From the NCBI GenBank assembly GCA_022340585.1, contig JAJDNS010000032.1:22471-86470 (forward strand): 64,000 bases of DNA. Direction: 5' to 3'. The notes below the pieces were generated by a model. It had not been told where the DNA came from, did no database searches, and saw only the letters and a list, made by a program, of their open reading frames with translations. The DNA is from Acidobacteriota bacterium (lineage in GTDB: Bacteria; Acidobacteriota; Vicinamibacteria; Fen-336). Every line of letters starts with the position of its first letter. Position 1 is the first letter of the stretch. Shown one piece after another: positions 32,534 to 41,369 of this stretch. Both the position numbers and the translations under genes were made by a program.

Positions 32534-34461
32534 TGCCCGGCCCGGGGAGCGGGGACCGTCGGGCCCGGGCGATCCTCGTCACGGTGGCGGTGCTCCTGGT
32601 CGGGCTCGCGGTCTCGACTGATCTGCCCTCGGTCTCCGAGCACGAGTTCTGGGGGGACGGGGCGACCTACTACGCGATGGCCTGGAGCCTCGCCCGGGAC
32701 CACGACGTCCGCTACGAAGGGGCGGACCTCGAGCGCGTCCGGCGCGAGTATCCGGCGGGCCCCCAGGGCCTCTTCGTCAAGCGGTCCAGCGGCGGGCTCA
32801 CCCTCGACCCGGACGGGCCCTTTCCGTGGGTGCGTCGCGTCCGGCCCGACGAAGCCCGGCTCTACTTCGCCAAGGGCCTCGCCTACCCGTTGGTCGCGGC
32901 CCCGCTGGTGGCCCTCGTGGGCACCCGGGGGCTGCTGCTCACGAACGCCCTCGTCCTGGGGCTCGCGCTGTGGCTGGCGTACGCCGTCCTGCGTCGCCGG
33001 GGCGTGGACGCGGGCCGGTCGGTGGTCACCGTCGTCGTCTTGATCCTGGCCACCGTGGCCCCCGTCTACCTCTTCTGGCCGGCCCCGGAGCTGCTCGGCC
33101 TGGCCCTCGTGACCGCTGGCCTCGCGGCCTGGTTCTCGGGGCGACCGCTGCTCTCCGCGGCCTTCTTCGGCCTGGCGGGGTACGTGAAGTGGCCCAACCT
33201 CCTGATGGCGGCTCCCCTCGGCTTCGAGCCCCTCGTGGAGGGGTGGCGCTCGGGGCGGTGGCCGGGGGCCGGGGCCGGGCTCAAGGAGTCCGCGCGTCGC
33301 GGAGTCGTCATGGGGCTCACCGTCGCCGGTCTCCTGGCCATGAACGTGGCGTTCACCGGGGAGCTCAACTACCAGGGGGGTGAGCGCAAGACCTTCTACG
33401 ACCGCTTCCCCTTCGACGAGCAGGGGACCACCTTCGACGCCGCGGGCCAGTGGATGACGACGGAGAGCCTCGGGCCCCTCGTGGCCGAGCGGGACGACGA
33501 GGGCACGAGTGAGCGGACCGGCCCGGCCCGGGCCCGGGTGGAGATCTGGGAATCCCTCGTGTGGAACCTCGGCTACTACTGGATTGGCCGGTTCGGGGGA
33601 GCGCTCGCCTACTTTGGAGGGGCGGTGGTGGCCCTCCTCCTCTTCGCGCTGGTGGGACCGCGCTCCCGTGCCGGCGGGCTCGCCCTGGTCGCGGTCCTGC
33701 TCTCCGCCTTCGCCTACATGTGGATCATTCCCGACAACTGGTACGGCGGAGGGGGCACGGTGGGGAACCGGTACTTCCTGAGCATCCTCCCCGCCTTCCT
33801 GTTCCTGGTGCCACGGGGCCGGGAGTGGGGAGTGGCCCTCGGGGGGGTGGCGCTGTGCGGCGTCTTCCTGTCGCCCGTCCTCCTCTCGCCCGTCGAGCAC
33901 TCGCGCCGGCCCGGGGACCACGCCACCCGGGGGCCCTTTCGCCTGCTGCCGGCCGAGCTGACGATGCTCAACGACCTCTCGGTGTTCACCGAGAGCTGGC
34001 GCAAGAAAAGGCCCTTCGGCTTCGTCGGAAACGCGGGCCGTCACGCCGACCCCGACGCCTACAACCTCTACTTCCTGGACAACGGGACGTTCGGGAAGGA
34101 GACGTTCGGCGAGCGCCAGGGATTCTGGCTCCGCGCCGGGAAGCCGGCGGAGGTGGTGGTGCGCGCCTTCGATCTCGCCCCGGTGCGGCAGATCGTCGTG
34201 CGGCTGAGCGGCGGCCCCATGGGCGACGTGGTCTCGGTGCGGCGCGCGTGGTCCTCGCACCGGGTCTCGGTGAGTCCGGGGCAGACGCGCGAGGTCAAGC
34301 TGGCGGTGGGGAGGGGGCTGCGGTACTACGACACCTACCTGCACGTCCTCCATCTCGGCTCTCGACGGGGAGCGTCGCTGCCCGACGGGCGGGCGGTGGG
34401 CGCGTTCGTCGAGATCCGGCTCGAGCTCGGCCCGCCCTTCGCCACGGCTTCGGGCCCGTGA
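32524..34461 (+). CDS. Polytopic membrane protein, GT-C glycosyltransferase-like (paralogue 1)
   Basis: A 645-residue protein with many membrane helices in the first ~470 residues and a C-terminal beta-rich periplasmic domain. It carries the acidic loop EFWGDGATYYAMAW after the first helix, as GT-C enzymes do, and EYPAGPQGLFVKR, GELNYQGGERKTFYDRFPFD and IPDNWYGGGGTVGNRYFLSI. These blocks recur in the next gene. It probably transfers a sugar from a polyprenyl-phosphate donor (perhaps made by the GT2 enzyme) on the periplasmic side; that is inference. The GTG start at 32524 overlaps the epimerase; GTG at 32533 is an alternative. Confidence 0.8.
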   Translation: MAVVPGPGSGDRRARAILVTVAVLLVGLAVSTDLPSVSEHEFWGDGATYYAMAWSLARDHDVRYEGADLERVRREYPAGPQGLFVKRSSGGLTLDPDGPFPWVRRVRPDEARLYFAKGLAYPLVAAPLVALVGTRGLLLTNALVLGLALWLAYAVLRRRGVDAGRSVVTVVVLILATVAPVYLFWPAPELLGLALVTAGLAAWFSGRPLLSAAFFGLAGYVKWPNLLMAAPLGFEPLVEGWRSGRWPGAGAGLKESARRGVVMGLTVAGLLAMNVAFTGELNYQGGERKTFYDRFPFDEQGTTFDAAGQWMTTESLGPLVAERDDEGTSERTGPARARVEIWESLVWNLGYYWIGRFGGALAYFGGAVVALLLFALVGPRSRAGGLALVAVLLSAFAYMWIIPDNWYGGGGTVGNRYFLSILPAFLFLVPRGREWGVALGGVALCGVFLSPVLLSPVEHSRRPGDHATRGPFRLLPAELTMLNDLSVFTESWRKKRPFGFVGNAGRHADPDAYNLYFLDNGTFGKETFGERQGFWLRAGKPAEVVVRAFDLAPVRQIVVRLSGGPMGDVVSVRRAWSSHRVSVSPGQTREVKLAVGRGLRYYDTYLHVLHLGSRRGASLPDGRAVGAFVEIRLELGPPFATASGP

Positions 34462-36320
34462 CCGACCGGGCGGCACGCCTCGTTCTCGGGGTCGTTTCCG
34501 GCCTCGCCCTGGTCCTGGTCCTGGTCAGCCCGCTGGCCCTCCTGACCGACGGCCGGTTCTGGAGCGACGCCGCGACCTACCGCACCATGGCCGAGAGCCT
34601 CGCCCTCGACCTCGACCTGGAATACGGGCCGGAGGATCTCGCTCGCGCTCGCGCGGAGTACCCGGGTGGCCCCCAGGGCCTCTTTCTCAAGCGCACCGAC
34701 CGCGGGGACGGGGAAGGACGCCTGGTCTACGGGAAGGCCCTCGTCTACCCACTGGCCGGGGCCCCCTTCGTCCGTGTCTTCGGCGCGGACCGGGGCCTCC
34801 TCGTCCTCAACGGGCTGGCCTTCGTGTTGGCCCTGGGGCTGGGCTACGCGGAGCTGCGCCGTGCCGGGACTCCCGGGAACGCCCTGGCGGGGACGCTGGC
34901 CGTCTTCGTCCTCGGGGTCGTCCCCGTGTACCTCCTCTGGATGACCCCGGAGCTGTTCAACCTCGCCCTCGCGACTGGAGGCCTCGTCGCGTGGCGGCGC
35001 GACCGTCCGACCCTCGCCGCCCTCCTGATCGGTCTGGCCGCCTACTCGAAGCCGCCGAACGCCCTCCTGGCTCTCCCCCTTCTCCTCGACCCGCTGCTGC
35101 GAGGGGGGGACTGGCGGCCGAGGCTCCTGGTCTCGGCGAGGCGCGGGGCGATCGTGGCCGCGGTGGCGGCCGCGGGCTTCGGGGCCACCTGGCTGGCCAC
35201 GGGCGAGCTCAACTACCAGGGCGGCGAGCGGAAGACCTTCTACGACCGCTACCCCTTCGATCCCGGTGTGACCTTCGACTCCGCCGGGGTCTGGATGGCC
35301 ACCGACCACCTGGGACCCCTCGTGGAGGGTCGCGACGAGGACAAGCGGACGGAGCGGGTGGCGCCGCCCCGGTCCCAGCAGGAGCTGCGGCGCTCGTTCG
35401 TGCTGAACCTCGTCTACTTCTGGGTCGGGCGCTTTGGAGGGGCTCTGCCCTACTTTCCCGGGGTGGTCCTGGCGGGGGTCGCCTTCCTCGTTCTCGGCCC
35501 GCGGGGGCGAGCGGGATGGCTGGGGCTCCTCACGCTGCTGGCCTCGGGGCTCGCCTACATCCTGATCATCCCCGACAACTGGTACGGCGGGGCGGGGACG
35601 ATCGGCAACCGCTACTTCCTGAACCTCGTCCCCCTGGGCCTTCTCATCCTCCCCGCGCGTCGGAGCTTCTGGGTGGCGGTCGGGGCGGCGGCGATCACCG
35701 GCGTTCTCCTGCTGCCCGTGCTCGTCTCTCCAGTGCGCCACTCGCTCGCCCCCGGGGCGCACACCACGACCGCCGTCTTCCGGCGGCTTCCGGCCGAGCT
35801 GACCATGCTCGGCGATCTCTCGGTCTTCACCGACGTCTGGCGCAAGCACCGCCCGTTCAACGCCCCGGGCGGCGATCCCGCCCGGCGGCCGCCCGGCAGC
35901 CCGCCGTCCTACTTCCTCTGGTTCCTCGACGACGGCACCTATGGCCAGGAGACCTCGTTCGAGGAGGAGGGGTTCTGGCTGAAGGGCGGGGCCGACGCCG
36001 AGGTCGTCATCCAGGCTCTCACGCCACCGCCGGCGATCCATCTTGTCGTGACCGCCGGGCCGGCCGGCGAGATCCTGACCGTGCGCCTCGGTCGCGAGCG
36101 GCACCGGCTCGTGCTGCGGCCGCTTCACACCCGCGAGGTCGTGCTGGAGCACCCGTCGCCCGTCCTCGGCTACTACGGGACCGCTCTCTTCCGGCTGCGG
36201 CTGAGCTCCCGCTACGGCGGCGAGCCCGACGGGGACCGAAGGAATCTGGGCTCGTTCGTGCAGATCATCCTGGCCGAGGAGCCGCTTCCTTCCGGAGCAG
36301 GGCGTCCAGGCCGCGACTGA
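34458..36320 (+). CDS. Polytopic membrane protein, GT-C glycosyltransferase-like (paralogue 2)
   Basis: A 620-residue tandem paralogue of the preceding gene with the same layout: RFWSDAATYRTMAE, ARARAEYPGGPQGLFLKR, GELNYQGGERKTFYDRYPFD and IPDNWYGGAGTIGNRYFLNL. The C-terminal domain has LDDGTYGQETSFEEEGFW, matching LDNGTFGKETFGERQGFW in paralogue 1. The start is GTG in GTGA, overlapping the upstream stop. Its last 56 bases overlap, tail to tail, the end of the Lon N-domain gene on the other strand. Donor and acceptor are unknown. Confidence 0.8.
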   Translation: MTDRAARLVLGVVSGLALVLVLVSPLALLTDGRFWSDAATYRTMAESLALDLDLEYGPEDLARARAEYPGGPQGLFLKRTDRGDGEGRLVYGKALVYPLAGAPFVRVFGADRGLLVLNGLAFVLALGLGYAELRRAGTPGNALAGTLAVFVLGVVPVYLLWMTPELFNLALATGGLVAWRRDRPTLAALLIGLAAYSKPPNALLALPLLLDPLLRGGDWRPRLLVSARRGAIVAAVAAAGFGATWLATGELNYQGGERKTFYDRYPFDPGVTFDSAGVWMATDHLGPLVEGRDEDKRTERVAPPRSQQELRRSFVLNLVYFWVGRFGGALPYFPGVVLAGVAFLVLGPRGRAGWLGLLTLLASGLAYILIIPDNWYGGAGTIGNRYFLNLVPLGLLILPARRSFWVAVGAAAITGVLLLPVLVSPVRHSLAPGAHTTTAVFRRLPAELTMLGDLSVFTDVWRKHRPFNAPGGDPARRPPGSPPSYFLWFLDDGTYGQETSFEEEGFWLKGGADAEVVIQALTPPPAIHLVVTAGPAGEILTVRLGRERHRLVLRPLHTREVVLEHPSPVLGYYGTALFRLRLSSRYGGEPDGDRRNLGSFVQIILAEEPLPSGAGRPGRD

Positions 36321-36894
36321 TCTTCCGGCACCGCTCCACCGGACTCGCCTCGAGGAGCTTCTGCCGCGCGCTGGCGGTGATCGGGAGGTGCTGGCAGGCG
36401 AGGTTGACCCAGGACATGGAGTCCGCCTCCCGGCGTTGCTGCTCCAGGAAGCCGCGCAGGTCCGGGTGGGCGTGAAGGTAGCGCGCGAGGGCCTCCACCG
36501 CCGGGCCAGCCTCGTCGCCCACGTCCTCCTCGGGCTGAAGAACCGCCTCCGCGATCATCAGCCGGGGGCCCACGAGCTCTCTCGCCAGGGCGCGGGCCAC
36601 GCCGTCGACCTCGAGCCGGAGCTCGAGGGGCGAGACGGCGAGAGCTTCGCGGATCGTGCCGAGCGTGCCCAGGGTGTGCAGGCCCCGGGGGCCGACCTCG
36701 GGGGCCTCGGGATCGCGCTGGGTGAGGGCGAGGAGCATGGTGTCGCAACGCTCGGCCAGGCGCACCGCGGAGATGGCCTGGGGACGGCTGAGGACGAGGG
36801 CGAGCGAGGCTCCCGGAAAGAGGGACACGTCCTTCAGGGGCAACACCGGCGCCAGGCGGCTGTCCGAAGTCGCGACTACGTCAAGGTCGTCCAC
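36265..36894 (-). CDS. Stand-alone Lon protease N-terminal (substrate-binding) domain protein
   Basis: A 209-residue protein consisting of a LON substrate-binding domain: LAPVLPLKDVSLFPGASLAL starts the beta-barrel, followed by GTLGTIREALAVSPLELRLE and LEVDGVARALARELV, then a helical bundle. The ATPase and protease domains of Lon are absent. Such proteins are common but their role is unclear; adaptor or ligand-binding roles are suggested. I chose GTG at 36894 because AGGAGG precedes it. The C-terminal coding bases overlap the convergent GT-C gene by 56 bp. Confidence 0.82.
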   Translation of the reverse strand: MDDLDVVATSDSRLAPVLPLKDVSLFPGASLALVLSRPQAISAVRLAERCDTMLLALTQRDPEAPEVGPRGLHTLGTLGTIREALAVSPLELRLEVDGVARALARELVGPRLMIAEAVLQPEEDVGDEAGPAVEALARYLHAHPDLRGFLEQQRREADSMSWVNLACQHLPITASARQKLLEASPVERCRKISRGLDALLRKEAAPRPG

Positions 36895-36925
36895 GGCGGC
36901 CTCCTGGCGTTCGGCCCGGATGTTA

Positions 36926-38107
36926 CTACGCGCCGCGACCGAACCGGCGCCCCCACTTGCGTCGGAGGACCTCGCGGAGTGTGCGCCGGTTCCTTCCGGG
37001 GAGGAGCTCGACGTAGTCCTCGCCCAGCCGGGCGATCTGCTGCAGGTCACCGCCGGAGCGGGTGATCGGGACCCCGGGAACCTTGCCGCCGAAGGCGGCC
37101 CGGTATCCCACGGCCCGGGCCAGTTCCCGGGCGGTGGCCCCGGACGCGTGCCACGGATAGCACAGGTGGAAGACGGGCCGACCGGTGCGTTCCTCGATGA
37201 GTCGCCTCGACTCCGCCAGCTCGCGCTCGATGGCGGCGGCCCGCTCCCCTCGGGTCTCCAGGCGGCCGCGGACCCGCCGGCGGGACAGCCGCCTCCTCAG
37301 GGTCGTCTCCCAGTCCGGGCGGCGGAAGAAGGACTCGCCCTCGGCCTCCACCGTCCCCACGCAGCGTTGCCGGATCGCCGGGTCCTCGAAGAACCGAAGG
37401 ACCTCGGAGGTGCGGGGCGCGGAGTGGAACAGCGGGGTGCCCAGGGGAACCTCTTCGCCCAGGAGATCGCGGTCCCCCTCGCGGACGAGGGGCTGGTCGA
37501 AGGCGTCGTAGCCGCGACGGGACCGGGGGGTCACGAAGCCCTCGAGCCGGGGCCCGGTGTGGACCCGGGCGTGGGTGAGGGTGTGGCTCTGGAAGTCGAA
37601 GAGGCCGGATCTCGAGAGGGCCTCCACCTCCTCCCAGGACAGGAGCGCCCCCGGTCCCTCCTCGCGGCGCATGACCTCGGCGAGATCGGCGCGGCCGGTC
37701 TCCACGTCCGAGAGGTTGGGCGCGGGTGGACCCGGGCGCGAGCGCATGCGACCCGGCACCAGGAAGACCACCGCCTTCATCCCGAAGCGGTTGAGCAGCG
37801 GGTGGGCCACGCTCCAGACCGAGCCTCGCCCGTCGTCGAAGGTAAGGACCACCGCACGGTCCGGCGCGGGACGGTTCCCGAGCAGGACCCCCACATACTC
37901 GTCGGCGGTGAGGGTCTGGTAGTCGTTGTCGTGGAGGTGCCGCAGCTGCCGTTCCAGCGATCGAGGCTCGGCCCCGTGCAGCACGAAGACCGGGATGTCT
38001 CCCCGGGGAAGGGGCCCCCCGGTGACGAAGGGCGGATAGCGGCGGAGGAGGAGATCCCGGGGGACCTCCCAGGCCTCCTTCACGCTGCGAACGAGCCTTC
38101 CCGCCAT
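36926..38107 (-). CDS. Polysaccharide deacetylase (CE4/NodB) family protein
   Basis: A 393-residue NodB-homology protein. The first motif is VVLTFDDGRGSVWSVAHPLL with the metal/catalytic Asp pair, and FQSHTLTHARVHTG provides the H-x3-H metal site. A long insertion of ~130 residues follows before HLCYPWHASGATARELARAVG, the C-terminal motif that carries the third part of the site. Deacetylation of an amino sugar in a surface polysaccharide is the likely role. No signal peptide is evident. It lies four bases downstream of a GT4 gene in a three-gene minus-strand unit. Confidence 0.87.
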   Translation of the reverse strand: MAGRLVRSVKEAWEVPRDLLLRRYPPFVTGGPLPRGDIPVFVLHGAEPRSLERQLRHLHDNDYQTLTADEYVGVLLGNRPAPDRAVVLTFDDGRGSVWSVAHPLLNRFGMKAVVFLVPGRMRSRPGPPAPNLSDVETGRADLAEVMRREEGPGALLSWEEVEALSRSGLFDFQSHTLTHARVHTGPRLEGFVTPRSRRGYDAFDQPLVREGDRDLLGEEVPLGTPLFHSAPRTSEVLRFFEDPAIRQRCVGTVEAEGESFFRRPDWETTLRRRLSRRRVRGRLETRGERAAAIERELAESRRLIEERTGRPVFHLCYPWHASGATARELARAVGYRAAFGGKVPGVPITRSGGDLQQIARLGEDYVELLPGRNRRTLREVLRRKWGRRFGRGA

Positions 38108-38111
38108 CGGG

Positions 38112-39242
38112 TCAGCCTCCCCGCTCGTCCAGCAGCTCGTCGTAGAGGGCCTCCATCTGCTCGACGCTGGACCCGACGTCGTAGGCCCGGGAGGCCTCGA
38201 GGGCTTCCCGCCCGAGGGTCTCGCGGAGGCCGGCGTCGGCGAGCACCCGGTCGAGAGCCGTCCCGAGGGCGGCGGCGTCGCCGGGGGGGACCAGGAGCCC
38301 GGTGACACCGTCCTCGAGCACCTCACGGCACCCGTCCACGGCGGTGGAGACGACCGCCCGTCCGGCCGCCATGGCCTCGAAGAGGGCGAGGGGGGTCCCC
38401 TCGTAGAGCGAGGAGATGCAGAAGACGTCGAGCGCGGCGAGGAGGTCAGGCACGTCCGTGCGGTGGCCGGCGAAGAGAACCCGATCCGCGATCCCGAGCC
38501 CCGCGGCCTGCTGCTGCAGGTCGTCCATGAGATCGCCGTCGCCCACGACGAGGACGCGCAGGTCGCTCCGCTGGCGGCACAGTGGTGCCGCGGCCTCGAT
38601 GAGGAACCGGTGGCCCTTCTGGGCGTTCAGGCGACCGATGGACCCGACCACCAGCCCGTCCTCGGGAAGGCCCAGCTCCCGGCGGACCCCCCGCCCCCGC
38701 TCGGGTCCCGCGGGGGCGAACTCGTCGAGGGGGGCGCCGTTCCAGATGAGGCGCACCCGGTCGGGCGGGACGAACCGCTCCCGGACCAGGAAGTCGCGGG
38801 TGGAGTGGCTAACCGCGATGGCGTGGTCGATGAGAGGAGCCAGGGCCCGGTCCGCGAATCCCTGGTACGCGGGCATGGCCGGGTCCGCAAAGTGCTCGTG
38901 GAGGACGAGCTTCGTCCCGGCCAGCCGGGCGGCCAGGCGCCCGAAGTCGGCAGCGGCGTAGCCGTGAACGTGGAGGATGCGGGTCCCGCGCCGACGAGCG
39001 AGAGAGGCGAGGTCCGTGAGGATCCGGGGGTCGAAGCGACCCCGCCCCAGATGGTGGACGGGAAGGCCCTGGTCCGCCAGCCACTGGGTGGCCGGCTCGG
39101 GGTGCTTGAGCCCGACGAGGCCCACCTCGAAGCGGGTGGCGTCGTAGCGGGGGAGCCACCACGAGAAGAGCCGGGAGACCCCGTGGATGCTGGAGCCCCG
39201 GACCCCGAACTTGTCGCAGACGTGGAGGACACCGGCCGGCAT
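38112..39242 (-). CDS. Glycosyltransferase family 4 protein
   Basis: A 376-residue GT-B enzyme with VLHVCDKFGVRGSSIHGVSR at the N-terminus, IGRLNAQKGHRFLIEAAAPL and VLFAGHRTDVPDLLAALDVF in the C-domain, and the E-x7-E motif in SLYEGTPLALFEAMAAGRAV. It lies four bases after the flippase-like gene and four before the deacetylase, so the three are probably co-expressed. Sugar specificity is not predictable. Confidence 0.92.
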   Translation of the reverse strand: MPAGVLHVCDKFGVRGSSIHGVSRLFSWWLPRYDATRFEVGLVGLKHPEPATQWLADQGLPVHHLGRGRFDPRILTDLASLARRRGTRILHVHGYAAADFGRLAARLAGTKLVLHEHFADPAMPAYQGFADRALAPLIDHAIAVSHSTRDFLVRERFVPPDRVRLIWNGAPLDEFAPAGPERGRGVRRELGLPEDGLVVGSIGRLNAQKGHRFLIEAAAPLCRQRSDLRVLVVGDGDLMDDLQQQAAGLGIADRVLFAGHRTDVPDLLAALDVFCISSLYEGTPLALFEAMAAGRAVVSTAVDGCREVLEDGVTGLLVPPGDAAALGTALDRVLADAGLRETLGREALEASRAYDVGSSVEQMEALYDELLDERGG

Positions 39243-39246
39243 GGGC

Positions 39247-40230
39247 TCAGGAGCCGGCCGGCTCCTCGGCCGCGGGGATGGGACCGCGGGCCATCCAGAC
39301 GACCGCGCCGGAGAGGGACAGAAGGATGATGAGGCCGGCACCCGTGAGGGAGAAGGCGAGGGCGCTTTCCCGGGGGAGACCGACCTGGGAGAAGTACAGG
39401 GCGAAGAGTCCCTCCCGCAGGCCCCAGCCGTTGAACGAGATCGGGACGGCCTGGAGCAGCGTGCACAGCGGGACCATGAGGAAGGCGGCGGACGCCGAGA
39501 GGGGGATCCGGAGGGCCCGGGCGATGGCGAAGAAGTACACGACCACCAGTGCCTGGAGGGCCAGGCTGGCGGCAAAGGCCAGCCACACCGTGCGCACCTG
39601 GGCCCGGTAGCTGTGCACCGCTGCCTGAACCACCTCGAAGCGCTCGCGGGCCCAGCCGATGGCGTTGAGGCGAGACAACGCCATCAGGCGCCGGGCGATC
39701 CCGGGCCGGAAGAAGACGGTGCCGAGGACGGCGAACACCAGGCCCAGGCCCAGGATGACCGCTCGCGCTCCGGCAAGCTCCCTCAGGTCGGGGCTGGCGA
39801 AGACGAAGGCGACGGCGGCGAGCAGCCAGAGGGCGCCCAGACCGAGGATGCGGTCGATGCCCACGACGGCGAGGGACGAGGTGGTCGAGCCGGTGAGCCG
39901 CGAGCCGTCGCGGACGCGAACGATGTCGCCCCCGATGTTGCTGGGAAGGAAGTTGTTGAAGAACGTGGCCACGAGGTAGGAGGCGGTGAGGTGTCGGAGG
40001 GGGGCGACCACGCCGAGCGCCTCGAGGAGCAGCTGCCATCGCCAGGTGGCGAGGGCAAGCATGACGAGGTAGCAGCCGACGGCGGCCACGAGCAGCAGGA
40101 GGTCGGCGGTACGCACCCGCACCTCGAGGGCCTGGAGGTCGCTGGTGGCGAACAGGTAGCCCAGGAGGACCAGGCTCACCGTCACCTTCACCGCGAGGAG
40201 GGCGCCGCGCTTCATGGGTCGGAACCGCAT
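39247..40230 (-). CDS. Flippase-like membrane protein (LPG synthase TM family)
   Basis: A 327-residue polytopic protein of the lysylphosphatidylglycerol-synthetase TM/flippase-like superfamily, with about eight helices. Family marks include LATWRWQLLLEALG, FFNNFLPSNIGGDIVRV and VVGIDRILGLGALWL, and QAVPISFNGWGLREGLFAL. Members next to glycosyltransferases are thought to handle lipid-linked sugars. I chose ATG at 40230; ATG at 40215 would also fit, whereas the longer open frame lacks a sensible N-terminus. Its start is divergent from the acyltransferase gene, only 31 bases away. Confidence 0.87.
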   Translation of the reverse strand: MRFRPMKRGALLAVKVTVSLVLLGYLFATSDLQALEVRVRTADLLLLVAAVGCYLVMLALATWRWQLLLEALGVVAPLRHLTASYLVATFFNNFLPSNIGGDIVRVRDGSRLTGSTTSSLAVVGIDRILGLGALWLLAAVAFVFASPDLRELAGARAVILGLGLVFAVLGTVFFRPGIARRLMALSRLNAIGWARERFEVVQAAVHSYRAQVRTVWLAFAASLALQALVVVYFFAIARALRIPLSASAAFLMVPLCTLLQAVPISFNGWGLREGLFALYFSQVGLPRESALAFSLTGAGLIILLSLSGAVVWMARGPIPAAEEPAGS

Positions 40231-40261
40231 GCTACAGTAGCGCCCCGAGGGCCGCAAAAGA

Positions 40262-41053
40262 ATGGACGGCACTCGTGCGGGGCCGATGGACAGCGAGGGC
40301 ACGACCGGACGGCAGCAGATCGGCATCCAGGAGGCGATGGAGGCCTCCGGGCAATCGGCGTTCCGGAAGTACCAGGACCTCGTGGTCGGCAGCCGGAGCC
40401 TGGGTCGGCTCGTGCTCTACGAGCTGGTCGTGCTCGTCTCCTCCTGGGTCCCCGGGGCCCTCGGGCTCCTCCTGCGCAAGGTCATGTACCCGTGGCTCCT
40501 GGGGGCGGTGGGCCGGGGCGTGGTCTTCGGCCAGGGGGTGGTGCTGCGCCACCCGGGGAAGATCCGCATCGGCGACGGGGTCACCATCGACGACCTGGTG
40601 GTCCTGGACGCCAAGGGGACGGGCAACCGGGGGATCGACATCGGCGACGGCGTCTTCCTCGGTCGCTCCACGATCCTCTCGTGCAAGGACGGGGACATCG
40701 TCCTCGGGAACCACACGAACCTGGGCTTCCACTGCGAGGTATTCTCCGGCTCCACGGTCACGGTGGGCCGGCACGGTCTGTTCGCGGCCTACGTGTACCT
40801 GGTGGGAGGCGGTCACGAGTTCGAGCGCGGCGACGTGGCGGTGATCGACCAGCCCCGCGCGTCGGAGGGAATCGCCCTGGGCGACAACGTGTGGCTGGGC
40901 ACCGGAGCCAAGGTCCTCGACGGCGTGAGGCTCGGCTCGAACGTGGTGGTCGGCGCCAACGGCGTCGTGACCTCGGACCTTCCCGACGGCGCCATCGCCG
41001 CTGGAGTCCCGGCCCGGGTGCTGCGGACGCGGGAGAAGCCCCCCGAGCCCTGA
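40262..41053 (+). CDS. Hexapeptide-repeat acyltransferase
   Basis: A 263-residue protein with a left-handed beta-helix acetyltransferase fold. The N-terminal third has a hydrophobic helix ([21 protein letters not shown]). Hexapeptide repeats follow from about residue 95 ([20 protein letters not shown]), with [19 protein letters not shown] and [20 protein letters not shown], and the usual end [10 protein letters not shown]. It probably O-acetylates a sugar of the surface glycan with acetyl-CoA. The start is uncertain because a second ATG lies at 40286. It is the last gene of the glycan locus. Confidence 0.87.
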   Translation: MDGTRAGPMDSEGTTGRQQIGIQEAMEASGQSAFRKYQDLVVGSRSLGRLVLYELVVLVSSWVPGALGLLLRKVMYPWLLGAVGRGVVFGQGVVLRHPGKIRIGDGVTIDDLVVLDAKGTGNRGIDIGDGVFLGRSTILSCKDGDIVLGNHTNLGFHCEVFSGSTVTVGRHGLFAAYVYLVGGGHEFERGDVAVIDQPRASEGIALGDNVWLGTGAKVLDGVRLGSNVVVGANGVVTSDLPDGAIAAGVPARVLRTREKPPEP

Positions 41054-41369
41054 GGGCTTTCTCCGCCCTGCTCTCGAGCCCCGGGGCTCTGGTTCTTGGC
41101 TCTCTGGCTCTCCTGTTCTCTCGTGCCCTGCGCGCTTGGACGTCCTGGTACGGGGTCTGGCCCCGTTTGTTGCGCCGCCCCGACGTTCTCGCTCGCGGTG
41201 CAATGAAAGGGGCCTGACCCCTTCCGTGTGCTCTCCCCCCTCGCCCGGCGAAACGCTTCTCGGTGTTCCCTGCCCCATGCCCCCCGCGCCGGGGACCCGG
41301 GCTCTGACTCCAACCTCACCCCTGCTAGAATCGACTCATCACCATCCCTCTGTCACGGGAGAGCACCGC
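41054..41369 (+). other. Intergenic region with one palindrome and a weak promoter
   Basis: No gene is supported in these 316 bases. The first 90 are rich in CTCTGGCTCT-like direct repetition. The palindrome at 41152-41221 sits in the middle. TAGAAT at 41326-41331 with CTGACT 16 bases upstream could be the promoter of the mutase gene. Confidence 0.6.
41152..41221 (+). repeat. Intergenic palindrome, GGGGTCAGG family, copy A
   Basis: The arms GGGGTCTGGCCCC-GTTTGTTGC and GCAATGAAA-GGGGCCTGACCCC form an imperfect 70-bp palindrome. Length and arm ends match the copy at 43013. Confidence 0.7.

Noticed and set aside
32140..34476. A 778-residue minus-strand open frame opposite the first GT-C paralogue
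   Set aside because: The opposite strand has clear membrane helices and motifs; this frame is charged low-complexity sequence.
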